The notes: generated from the letters alone by a model not told the origin. Counted from the stretch's first letter, positions 1-5,224 are shown. The stretch is 6,667 nucleotides of DNA from an uncultured Clostridia bacterium (GCA_937884975.1 CAKZZS010000049.1:1-6667); one strand, 5' to 3'. Numbers and translations are program-made.

Positions 1-165
1 TTGTTCCTCGTCAGCAGATTCTGGATTGGTCAGCTTGCGAAAAACAGCCTTGTCCGCAAGGTCGTTTTAACCGAGAAAACGGCAAAGGGTATGGCGGAGC
101 ATTGCTATCGGGAATACCGCAATCTTGCGGATATGCTGCCCGATTTGTATAATAAAGAAGGTTAA
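1..165 (+). CDS. C-terminal end of an unidentified protein (5' truncated by window edge)
   Basis: Frame 1 is open from the first base to a TAA at 163-165, giving the last 54 residues of a protein whose start lies outside the window. The fragment begins with a hydrophobic/aromatic stretch (LFLVSRFWIGQL), continues with a basic strand and the segment VRKVVLTEKTAKGMAEH, and ends in a charged helix (YREYRNLADMLPDLYNKEG). The RKVVLTEK... segment faintly resembles the wing and final helix of MarR-type winged-helix regulators, but the fragment is too short to assign a family and the likeness may be chance. It is followed after 43 bases by the next plus-strand gene with no visible terminator or convincing promoter between them, so the two are probably co-transcribed. 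The reading frame is likely real because it fills the window edge and joins a same-strand gene row; the function is unknown. Confidence 0.6.
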   Translation: MFLVSRFWIGQLAKNSLVRKVVLTEKTAKGMAEHCYREYRNLADMLPDLYNKEG

Positions 166-208
166 TACTAATTATCCGAACGCCATAATAAATACAAGAG
201 GTAAAGCT

Positions 209-694
209 ATGCACACAATAAATCTGAATATAGAAAATGAAAAAGAGCTTTATAATCCGTTTGATACCGAAGCGGATTTTTTAAGCGAGGATATAAAATC
301 CTATATTACAAACCGTATGGGGGACAAAAGCATCGGAGAGGAGGTTAAAATCCGCATTATTTCTCCCTGCTCCGTCAATCAGGAGCGTATCAAAAAAGCG
401 TTTCACAAATGGGTTGACGAAGAAGAAAACGCAATTAAAAAAGAATTCCGCAGGAACTTTGTTCAGCAAATATGGATGTTTGCCATAGGCGTGGTTTTCA
501 TTGCGCTGAGCCTCTTCCTTGAAAATAAGATAGGCGTTGTTTGGTACACAGTGCTGTCAACAATCGGAGCATTTTCAATGTGGGAGGCGGCGAGCATATG
601 GATTATTCAAAATCCTAAATTACGCCTGCGCAGAAGAACGGTAAAGAAAATCCGAAGCGATACCGTAATAGAAATTGAAACTCCCTCCGAATAA
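209..694 (+). CDS. Small membrane protein with two predicted transmembrane segments, function unknown
   Basis: A 161-residue protein. The chosen ATG at 209 has AGAGGT (197-202) six bases upstream; an in-frame ATG at 125 would overlap the previous gene and has no such site. Residues 1-80 are soluble and acidic to mixed (NPFDTEADFLSEDIKSYI near the N-terminus, then a short beta stretch EEVKIRIISP and a charged helix). Two hydrophobic helices follow at about 88-104 and 108-133, separated by a very short loop (ENKIG), so both ends should face the same side. The tail is strongly basic (KLRLRRRTVKK, about 137-147), which by the positive-inside rule puts the ends in the cytoplasm. I do not recognise a named family, although this layout is common among hypothetical proteins of gut Clostridia. 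The next gene starts 25 bases downstream, so the two are very likely one operon and may work together. Confidence 0.8.
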   Translation: MHTINLNIENEKELYNPFDTEADFLSEDIKSYITNRMGDKSIGEEVKIRIISPCSVNQERIKKAFHKWVDEEENAIKKEFRRNFVQQIWMFAIGVVFIALSLFLENKIGVVWYTVLSTIGAFSMWEAASIWIIQNPKLRLRRRTVKKIRSDTVIEIETPSE

Positions 695-719
695 TTTATA
701 AGGAAACGGTGAATTAATT

Positions 720-1307
720 ATGTTTGGAACGGCAAAAAAATACAAGGTCGATTACAACGGCGATAAGCAGTGGTTCATCGGCGCAAAGGAAGCATATAAA
801 GCGGGAGAGAAGGTAACTCTCTACTTTGATATGATAGCGACTGACACGAACTATTATTTTTACATTGATGGCGAAGAAATAAATCCACGCTATGAATCGG
901 GAAAAGGATATAAAATATTATTTACTATGCCTGAACATGATGTTTCCGTGCGAGTTGAAGCTGTAAACTCAATGATATATATACCCGAAGAAAAGAAGGA
1001 AACGGTATTAACCTTTAAGTCTTTTGACGGCGGCGGACCTTCATATAGTGTTAAAATAGAAGATAAATCCATAGCCGACTATAAGCAGACAAAATGGTAC
1101 AGCAATCCCAATCACGAGAATATGTGCGGCTGCTCCTTTGAGGTGAATATTTCGTTTATAGGCTTAATGCCGGGAGAAACAACAGCAACAATAGAGTGCC
1201 GCTCACCGATAGCCGATAACTACGACGTTATATATGATATTGCAGTAGATGCCGATATGAGAGTTACCGTTACCGAAAAGGAGCGTAAAGAATTAATCAG
1301 GCCGTAA
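720..1307 (+). CDS. Two-domain beta-rich protein with InlB-repeat-like N-terminal half, function unknown
   Basis: A 195-residue protein without signal peptide or membrane segment. GGTGA at 708-712, seven bases before the ATG, is the likely ribosome binding site; AGGA at 701-704 is too far away at 15 bases. Residues about 8-80 have the spacing of divergent InlB/Listeria-Bacteroides beta repeats: a strand carrying aromatics, AGEKVTLYFD, then G-Y-K-I-L-FTMPEHDVSVRVE, close to the family's characteristic FxMPxxDVxV ending. Residues about 95-187 form a second beta-rich unit with SFDGGGPSY at its start and GLMPGETTATIECRSPIADNYDVIYDIAVD, reminiscent of Ig-like folds in which a GL.PGETT turn precedes an edge strand. 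C136 and C138 form a CGC motif in the second unit. The gene follows the two-TM protein gene by 25 bases and precedes a hairpin, so it is probably the last gene of that operon. Lack of an export signal is unusual, since InlB-type repeats are mostly found on secreted proteins. Function is not known to me. Confidence 0.8.
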   Translation: MFGTAKKYKVDYNGDKQWFIGAKEAYKAGEKVTLYFDMIATDTNYYFYIDGEEINPRYESGKGYKILFTMPEHDVSVRVEAVNSMIYIPEEKKETVLTFKSFDGGGPSYSVKIEDKSIADYKQTKWYSNPNHENMCGCSFEVNISFIGLMPGETTATIECRSPIADNYDVIYDIAVDADMRVTVTEKERKELIRP

Positions 1308-1330
1308 GAAAGTATTGAACTATATAAATG

Positions 1331-1357
1331 CCCCCGAAAGCGTGAAACCTTCGGGGG
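1331..1357. terminator. Hairpin between convergent genes, probable terminator
   Basis: CCCCCGAA (1331-1338) pairs perfectly with TTCGGGGG (1350-1357) around an 11-base loop. It lies 23 bases after the stop of the 195-residue protein and 25 bases before the stop of the convergent Fic gene, so it could serve both. The plus-strand tract after the stem is TTAATTAATTA rather than a clean T-run, and the minus-strand side is also only moderately T-rich, so intrinsic termination may be leaky. Confidence 0.65.
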
Positions 1358-1382
1358 TTAATTAATTACTATAACCCTAATT

Positions 1383-2429
1383 TTATTTTAGTCTGTAATA
1401 GCAAATGTTTTTACCTTTGCCCTCTCGTTTCAGCTCCCCCGAAGCAACGAGCTTGCGGAGTGCGCCTTCAACTGAGCTCAGGCTGAGGGACGGACAAAGC
1501 TCTCTGATGTCCTGCTTTGTAAATCTGCCGACCTTCGTCAGCGTCGCTTTTCTGACTACGTCAATAGCGGGTAGTTTTTCTTCTACCAACTCAAAGCGTT
1601 CTTCAAAATCCTTGTAAGCGGAAAGAATAGTACCAAGCAGATATTTGATAAACGGCACTTTGTCCTCGTTACCCTCGTGCCAGCCGATTTGCGCCTGTCC
1701 GAGTACGTCATAATACAAATCCTTGTTCTTTGCGATTTTCGCTTCAAGGGAAATGTATTTGCCTACATAAAAGCCGCTGTGGTACAAAAGTAGGGTCGTG
1801 AGCAATCTGCTCATTCTGCCGTTGCCGTCATTAAAAGGATGAATACAAAGGAAATCGTGAATAAATACGGGAATAGCAATCAGAGGCTCAACCTCATTAT
1901 TGCCGATAACGCGGTTATATTCCCCGCAGATTTTGTCAAGCGCCTCGGGCGTTTCAAACGGACTGAGCGGAGTAAACAGAGTTTCGGTATGTCCGTCAGG
2001 ATAAGTTGCGCTGATATAATTCTGCACGCTTTTCGTTCTGCCGCCCATTGGGTTGTTCATATGACTGTACATAATCTTATGAAGCTGAAGAATATAGTTC
2101 TGCGTAATCGGAATGGCGTCAAAGTTCTCGTGAATAGTTGAAAGTACGTCACGGTAACCGGCAATTTCCTGCTCGTTCCTGTTTCTCGGAGCCGTCTTTT
2201 CTTCAACCAACTGACGAATACGAGTGTTAGTGGTAACAATACCCTCAATAGCGTTAGATGCCTCAGTGCTCTGCACCTTTGCAATATCAACGAGCTTTTC
2301 CAATTCTGCAGGTCGTTGTTTCAAATATAGCTCCTGCTTGCCTGCTTCCTTATAGATAGCAGCAATCAACCCGAGCACCTCAGAATCCCATTTTTGATTT
2401 TTAATTTCAGAGTAAATAAAGCTTCTCAT
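1383..2429 (-). CDS. Fic-family protein (probable AMP transferase) with N-terminal inhibitory helix and C-terminal winged helix
   Basis: A 348-residue protein, full length for Fic proteins of this architecture. Fic enzymes typically transfer AMP from ATP to a hydroxyl of a target protein. Residues about 35-75 form the Fic N-terminal helix region and contain S58-N-A-I-E62-G, matching the (S/T)xxxE(G/N) autoinhibitory motif in which the glutamate blocks productive ATP binding; because it precedes the catalytic core, this is a class II Fic. The catalytic loop H197-P-F-N-D201-G-N203-G-R205-M-S-R208 matches HxFx(D/E)GNGRxxR completely, so the enzyme should be active. Residues about 149-160 (ETLFTPLSPFET) form the substrate flap. 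Residues about 294-348 (TKQDIRELCPSLSLSSVEGALRKLVASGELKREGKGK...) form a winged helix-turn-helix, suggesting DNA binding. GGAGGTGA on the minus strand (2434-2441) lies four bases before the ATG. The gene has its own promoter overlaid by repeated boxes, consistent with autoregulation (inference). The target is unknown; the divergent neighbour is a candidate partner. Confidence 0.95.
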   Translation of the reverse strand: MRSFIYSEIKNQKWDSEVLGLIAAIYKEAGKQELYLKQRPAELEKLVDIAKVQSTEASNAIEGIVTTNTRIRQLVEEKTAPRNRNEQEIAGYRDVLSTIHENFDAIPITQNYILQLHKIMYSHMNNPMGGRTKSVQNYISATYPDGHTETLFTPLSPFETPEALDKICGEYNRVIGNNEVEPLIAIPVFIHDFLCIHPFNDGNGRMSRLLTTLLLYHSGFYVGKYISLEAKIAKNKDLYYDVLGQAQIGWHEGNEDKVPFIKYLLGTILSAYKDFEERFELVEEKLPAIDVVRKATLTKVGRFTKQDIRELCPSLSLSSVEGALRKLVASGELKREGKGKNICYYRLK

Positions 2430-2433
2430 AACC

Positions 2434-2441
2434 TCACCTCC
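2434..2441 (-). promoter_or_regulatory. Ribosome binding site of the Fic gene
   Basis: The minus strand reads GGAGGTGA, a full match to the anti-Shine-Dalgarno sequence, ending four bases before the ATG at 2429. The tight but strong site fixes this start codon. Confidence 0.85.
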
Positions 2442-2446
2442 GCTAT

Positions 2447-2534
2447 TATTCCCTTAAAATATAGCATAAATTAAGGTAATAGTCAAGTGGTTAAGGGAAT
2501 ATTCCCTTATTATTCTGTTTATTTTAAGGTATAA
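2447..2534. repeat. Array of TTAAGGGAATA boxes, probable operators
   Basis: Box a, minus strand 2447-2457, is exact and covers the expected Fic transcription start. Box b, plus strand 2471-2481 (TTAAGGTAATA, one mismatch), lies between -35 and -10 and touches the -35. Boxes c (plus, 2491-2501, exact) and d (minus, 2500-2510, one mismatch) overlap head to head and form the perfect palindrome TAAGGGAATATTCCCTTA at 2492-2509. A weaker box e (plus, 2524-2534, TTAAGGTATAA, 8/11) lies nearer the divergent gene. Repetition across and around a good promoter is the usual mark of a repressor operator. The winged helix of the Fic protein is the obvious candidate ligand, but no binding can be shown from sequence. 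Confidence 0.75.
2458..2486 (-). promoter_or_regulatory. Sigma-A-type promoter of the Fic gene
   Basis: On the minus strand, TTGACT (2481-2486) is a 5/6 match to the -35 consensus. A spacer of exactly 17 bases leads to TATATT (2458-2463), 5/6 to the -10 consensus, preceded by TGC (2464-2466), an extended -10. Transcription should start near 2451, about 22 bases before the start codon. This is among the best promoters in the window, and three repeat boxes overlap or sit within it. Confidence 0.85.
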
Positions 2535-2570
2535 TAATCATATGTTTGTGTTCCATTTTGCAAAATAATC

Positions 2571-2579
2571 TGTTATAAT
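2571..2579 (+). promoter_or_regulatory. Extended -10 promoter of the 167-residue protein gene
   Basis: TGTTATAAT is a perfect -10 hexamer (TATAAT, 2574-2579) with a TGn extension at 2571-2573, placed 28 bases before the ATG at 2608. The -35 candidate 17 bases upstream (TTCCAT, 2551-2556) is poor, as expected for promoters that rely on the extended -10. A second TATAAT at 2530-2535 has no good -35 either and overlaps box e. Confidence 0.6.
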
Positions 2580-2607
2580 TAATACATCTTGATTTAGTGG
2601 TGATGAT

Positions 2608-3111
2608 ATGCAAAATATTGATATGGAATATTTCAGCGAATATAAAATTGTTGAGCGTATATGCAGAGATATGTACGGAGAAAATGGAGTAAAAGCATAT
2701 ATTGAAGAAATGGAGAATTGTAACAGTCGTGAAAAGATTTTTGTTAATAACTGGGATACCGAACTTCGTACTCTCAAGCACTTAAAATGGCTGAGGAATC
2801 AAATAGCTCACGATAATGAATCATATGAAGTAACCGAACAGGATTTAGCAGATATTAAAACTTTTCATAATGCGTTACTAACTCAACAAGACCCGCTTGC
2901 TCTGCTACATAAAGAAATTGAAAATACAAAGAAAAAGCAGCAAGAATATAAGCTACAACAAAAGCAAATACAAAAGACTATACAGCAACCTATTCATAAT
3001 AATTCAGAAGATTATCAAGAAGATGAAAATGATAGCTCAAAAACAATCGCTATTGTTGCTGTAGCAGCCGTAGTTGTAATAATTATAATTGCATTTTTGT
3101 TCTTTCATTAA
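2608..3111 (+). CDS. Tail-anchored protein with HEPN-like RNxxxH helical domain (possibly DUF6548-like)
   Basis: A 167-residue protein. The ATG at 2608 has GGTGA (2599-2603) four bases upstream; an in-frame ATG at 2623 is an alternative start. Residues about 8-100 are a helical domain: SEYKIVERICRDMYGENGVKAYIEEME, a short linker, then W49 and LKHLKWLRNQIAHD. R63-N-Q-I-A-H68 fits the Rx4-6H motif of HEPN nuclease-like domains, with N following R as in many of them. The LKHLKWLRNQIAHD and QQDPLALL segments also recall small Clostridia proteins I associate with DUF6548, but I could not search for this. Residues about 104-145 are a Q/K-rich then acidic, probably coiled or disordered linker. Residues 146-166 form one hydrophobic helix ending in FLFFH, so the protein is likely anchored by its C-terminus with the helical domain in the cytoplasm. 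The gene is visibly more A/T-rich than the recombinase beside it. It diverges from the Fic gene across a shared regulatory spacer. RNase activity is inference only. Confidence 0.8.
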   Translation: MQNIDMEYFSEYKIVERICRDMYGENGVKAYIEEMENCNSREKIFVNNWDTELRTLKHLKWLRNQIAHDNESYEVTEQDLADIKTFHNALLTQQDPLALLHKEIENTKKKQQEYKLQQKQIQKTIQQPIHNNSEDYQEDENDSSKTIAIVAVAAVVVIIIIAFLFFH

Positions 3112-3121
3112 TAAACAAAAC

Positions 3122-3156
3122 AGCCGATAGGATAACATTAAGCTATCCTATCGGCT
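3122..3156. terminator. Strong bidirectional intrinsic terminator
   Basis: AGCCGATAGGATA (3122-3134) pairs perfectly over 13 bases with 3144-3156 around the nine-base loop ACATTAAGC. Downstream on the plus strand comes TTCGTT, extending the final T of the stem. Downstream on the minus strand comes GTTTTGTTT, a good T-tract. It lies 10 bases after the stop of the tail-anchored protein gene and 4 bases after the stop of the recombinase gene, so it ends transcription from both sides, best for the recombinase. Confidence 0.9.
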
Positions 3157-3160
3157 TTCG

Positions 3161-4840
3161 TTATGCTATTTCCGCCAACATCAGGCGTTTTACTTCATCA
3201 ATATATTCAAGGATTTCCTCATAGGCATCCGTGAATTTAAAATTGATGGTAATGTTCCCGTTTGCGTGAACGAGGATGGAATCAATCAGCTCAACAACTA
3301 TCGGTCTTGTGAGTTTATCAATCGTTGCATACTGCAAAAAGTGATTTAAGAATTCATTATCCTTCATATCTTTTTTGCTGGGCTTTGTGCCCTCTTTTTG
3401 CAGTTCTTCTATCGCTTGGTCAAGTTCCCTGATTTTGTCGGCAATGCTTTCTTTAAGCTTTGTGTATTCCTCCTGTGTAATCATTCCTGATTTCCAATCA
3501 GGATATAGGCTGAGCGACATTTCTTTATACTTTTCTCTTTCGGCAATCTTCTTATCAATCGTGCGATTAAGCAGTTTACTTTCGGGTTGTTTTTTCGCTC
3601 GTTTCTCCACTTCTAAAAGGAATGCTTCCAGTTCCAACGCCGTTTTTATCATCGCTTTGATTGTATAAAGCACCGCTTGTTCCAGCTTATCAATTCTAAC
3701 CGAATGAGGGAAACAACCACCACGCTTGTTATTTGTCACACAGCGATAATAACTGTAAGTGCCGTAGTCAAAGTGGTTTGTCTTTTTGCTCATCGCTCTG
3801 TGGCAATCGGCGCATTTTACTAACCCCGTAAACAGTTCCACCTCGCCTGTGAGAAGCGACTTTCTTACAAACGCATCCGTGCCAAAAAGGGATTGCACTT
3901 TATAAAAAGTGTCCTTATCAATAATCGGTTCGTGAGTACCTTCAACGATAATCCACTCCGATTTTGGCACCGGTCTGCACTGCTTAATTTTGTAACTGAC
4001 CGTGGTATTCTTGCCCTGTACCATGTTGCCGATATACATCTCGTTTTTAAGAATACGGCGTACCGTTTGGTCGCACCATAAGCCGTCATTATTCTTTCCC
4101 GAGGTGTGCGCATAGTTGAGCCCTTGTGCTTTTTTATAAGCAGCAGGGTTTTGAATACCGAGAGAATTCAATGTTTTCACAATGCCGAGAACGCCTTTAC
4201 CTTCAAGAAACAGGCGATAAATCATTCTGACTACCTCTGCCGCTTCCTCATCAATAATCAATTTGTGGCGGTCATTCGGGTCTTTTTTATACCCGTAACA
4301 CGCAAAGGAACCGATGAACTTGCCCTGCTTTCGTGAGACATTGAGCGTACCCCTGATGTTGACGGAAGTCGTTGCAGCAACACTTTCATTGATAACATTC
4401 TGAACGCCAATCGTAATGCACTGCGTAGCGGAATTCATATTATCCGAAAAAGAATCCACGCCGTTATTAAGGGCAATAAAACGCACCTTAAGGCGAACAA
4501 AAATATTGTCAATATAGTTTCCGGCGTCAGCATAGTTTCTGCCGAAACGAGATAAGTCTTTGACAACAATACAGTTGACTTTACCCTCATAAACATCATC
4601 CATCATCCGTTTGAAGTCGGGTCTGTCAAAATTTGTGCCGCTCCAACCATCATCAATATAGATATCATACAGCTCAAATTCGGAGTGACTTTTCAAATAC
4701 TCCAATAAAATTTCTCTCTGCGAAGTAACGGAATAACTTTCGCCCTTGTCTCCGTCCTCTTTTGAAAGCCTAATATAAAGAGCAACCTTCCAGCGTTTAG
4801 CGTCTGAAGGTTGCTCTAAAAATTCATCATATTTAGCCAT
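3161..4840 (-). CDS. Large serine recombinase (site-specific integrase/transposase of a mobile element)
   Basis: A 559-residue protein, normal length for large serine recombinases such as TndX and TnpX. These enzymes cut both DNA strands at two att sites through a 5'-phosphoserine link, rotate and religate, so excising and inserting a circular element. The resolvase catalytic domain covers about residues 17-165: Y22-I-R24-L-S26 carries the nucleophile S26, and KDLSRFGRN (94-102) supplies R98 and R101, equivalent to R68 and R71 of gamma-delta resolvase. A recombinase (DNA-binding) domain follows at about 175-320. A zinc ribbon has C343-x2-C346 and C367-x8-C376. A coiled coil spans about 405-485, and the C-terminal segment (about 497-548) resembles DUF4368. 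All key residues are present, so the gene looks intact. ACCTCC at 4847-4852 (GGAGGT on the minus strand) sits six bases before the ATG. The gene has its own promoter and a terminator just beyond its stop, so it can be expressed apart from the upstream relaxase operon. Confidence 0.96.
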   Translation of the reverse strand: MAKYDEFLEQPSDAKRWKVALYIRLSKEDGDKGESYSVTSQREILLEYLKSHSEFELYDIYIDDGWSGTNFDRPDFKRMMDDVYEGKVNCIVVKDLSRFGRNYADAGNYIDNIFVRLKVRFIALNNGVDSFSDNMNSATQCITIGVQNVINESVAATTSVNIRGTLNVSRKQGKFIGSFACYGYKKDPNDRHKLIIDEEAAEVVRMIYRLFLEGKGVLGIVKTLNSLGIQNPAAYKKAQGLNYAHTSGKNNDGLWCDQTVRRILKNEMYIGNMVQGKNTTVSYKIKQCRPVPKSEWIIVEGTHEPIIDKDTFYKVQSLFGTDAFVRKSLLTGEVELFTGLVKCADCHRAMSKKTNHFDYGTYSYYRCVTNNKRGGCFPHSVRIDKLEQAVLYTIKAMIKTALELEAFLLEVEKRAKKQPESKLLNRTIDKKIAEREKYKEMSLSLYPDWKSGMITQEEYTKLKESIADKIRELDQAIEELQKEGTKPSKKDMKDNEFLNHFLQYATIDKLTRPIVVELIDSILVHANGNITINFKFTDAYEEILEYIDEVKRLMLAEIA

Positions 4841-4846
4841 AAAGCT

Positions 4847-4852
4847 ACCTCC
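4847..4852 (-). promoter_or_regulatory. Ribosome binding site of the recombinase gene
   Basis: The minus strand reads GGAGGT six bases before the ATG at 4840. Its first base (4852) is also the last base of a small A/T-rich hairpin in the leader (CATAAAATC at 4852-4860 with GATTTTTATG at 4865-4874, one bulged T), which may affect access to the site. Confidence 0.8.
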
Positions 4853-4868
4853 ATAAAATCATAAGATT

Positions 4869-4926
4869 TTTATGAAGGTGGTGCAAAACTATCTACAAGT
4901 GAATTATAGCACACCACCCTCATAAA
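4869..4926. repeat. Imperfect inverted repeat across the recombinase promoter
   Basis: TTTATGAAGGTGGTG (4869-4883) and CACCACCCTCATAAA (4912-4926) are inverted copies matching at 14 of 15 positions, with a 28-base centre. The right arm fills the promoter spacer between -35 and -10, the -10 lies in the centre, and the left arm lies in the leader. It may be a regulator-binding site or a recombinase recognition site; the sequence does not decide between them. Confidence 0.7.
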
Positions 4927-4931
4927 TGCAA
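4903..4931 (-). promoter_or_regulatory. Sigma-A-type promoter of the recombinase gene
   Basis: The minus strand has a perfect TATAAT -10 (4903-4908) preceded by TGC (4909-4911), an extended -10. Seventeen bases upstream is TTGCAT (4926-4931), a weak -35 that keeps the TTG. Transcription should begin near 4896, leaving a leader of about 55 bases that contains one arm of the inverted repeat and the small hairpin. Confidence 0.75.
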
Positions 4932-4944
4932 ATACTAAAATTTG

Positions 4945-5202
4945 TTAATGGCAATTCGGATTCATAACAACATCCATAATGCTGTCAGAAAAACTTTTGC
5001 CGTTGCCAAAGTTAATCTTTACTCCGATGTCTCCGACCTTAAGCGTATATGGATTCTTAACCATTTCAAAAAATTGCTTTGAACGAAGTTCAATATTGTC
5101 TGAAATGTCCAAATCCAAGTCGCTGACATCGTAAAGACTCTCTTTGTCAATCGTGTTTATATCCGCTTTACTAAGCTCTTTAAGCTGCTCTCTGTTAAGC
5201 AT
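4945..5202 (-). CDS. Small DUF6870-like protein of mobile elements, function unknown
   Basis: An 85-residue soluble acidic protein. It opens with MLNREQLKELSKADINTIDKESLYDVSDLDLD, continues with ELRSKQFFEMVKNPYTLKVGDIGVKINF, and ends SFSDSIMDVVMNPNCH. The order of (a) EQL..L...DI.TID...L.D, (b) R..F.....NPY....G...VKI.F and (c) a final helix matches what I remember of DUF6870 proteins, which are common in clostridial mobilizable and conjugative elements and have no known role. The start at 5202 is preferred because AGAGGTG (minus strand, 5211-5217) lies eight bases upstream and the protein then begins where the recalled family begins. A longer reading from TTG at 5283 would add 27 residues, overlap the relaxase stop by 13 bases, and use GGAGG within the relaxase 3' end; it cannot be excluded. 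The gene lies between relaxase and recombinase on the same strand and is probably co-transcribed with the relaxase. Confidence 0.75.
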   Translation of the reverse strand: MLNREQLKELSKADINTIDKESLYDVSDLDLDISDNIELRSKQFFEMVKNPYTLKVGDIGVKINFGNGKSFSDSIMDVVMNPNCH

Positions 5203-5204
5203 TA

Positions 5205-5224
5205 AACCAACACCTCTATTGGTT
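5205..5224 (-). promoter_or_regulatory. Small hairpin presenting the ribosome binding site of the DUF6870-like gene
   Basis: In the minus-strand transcript, AACCAA and TTGGTT form a six-base-pair stem (DNA positions 5219-5224 and 5205-5210) around the eight-base loop TAGAGGTG, which is the Shine-Dalgarno sequence itself. The start codon follows two bases after the stem. The stem is short and A/U-rich, so its effect on translation is uncertain. Confidence 0.4.

Noticed and set aside
125..208. Upstream ATG at 125 as the start of the two-TM protein
   Set aside because: It overlaps the end of the previous gene and lacks a ribosome binding site, while the ATG at 209 has AGAGGT six bases upstream.
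1839..2141. Open frames opposite or out of frame with the Fic, recombinase and relaxase genes
   Set aside because: They lie wholly within convincing family-matched genes, lack ribosome binding sites of note and encode protein-like sequence only by shadowing.
2447..2510. The repeated TTAAGGGAATA boxes as a CRISPR array
   Set aside because: The boxes are 11 bases, occur in both orientations, differ in spacing and overlap a promoter, which fits operators and not a CRISPR array.
2558..2579. TTGCAA and TATAAT as a -35/-10 pair for the 167-residue protein gene
   Set aside because: The spacer is only 10 bases, too short for a sigma-A promoter; the extended -10 explains the site better.
4869..4926. 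The inverted repeat before the recombinase as a transcription terminator
   Set aside because: The loop is 28 bases, neither side has a T-run, and a good promoter lies within it.
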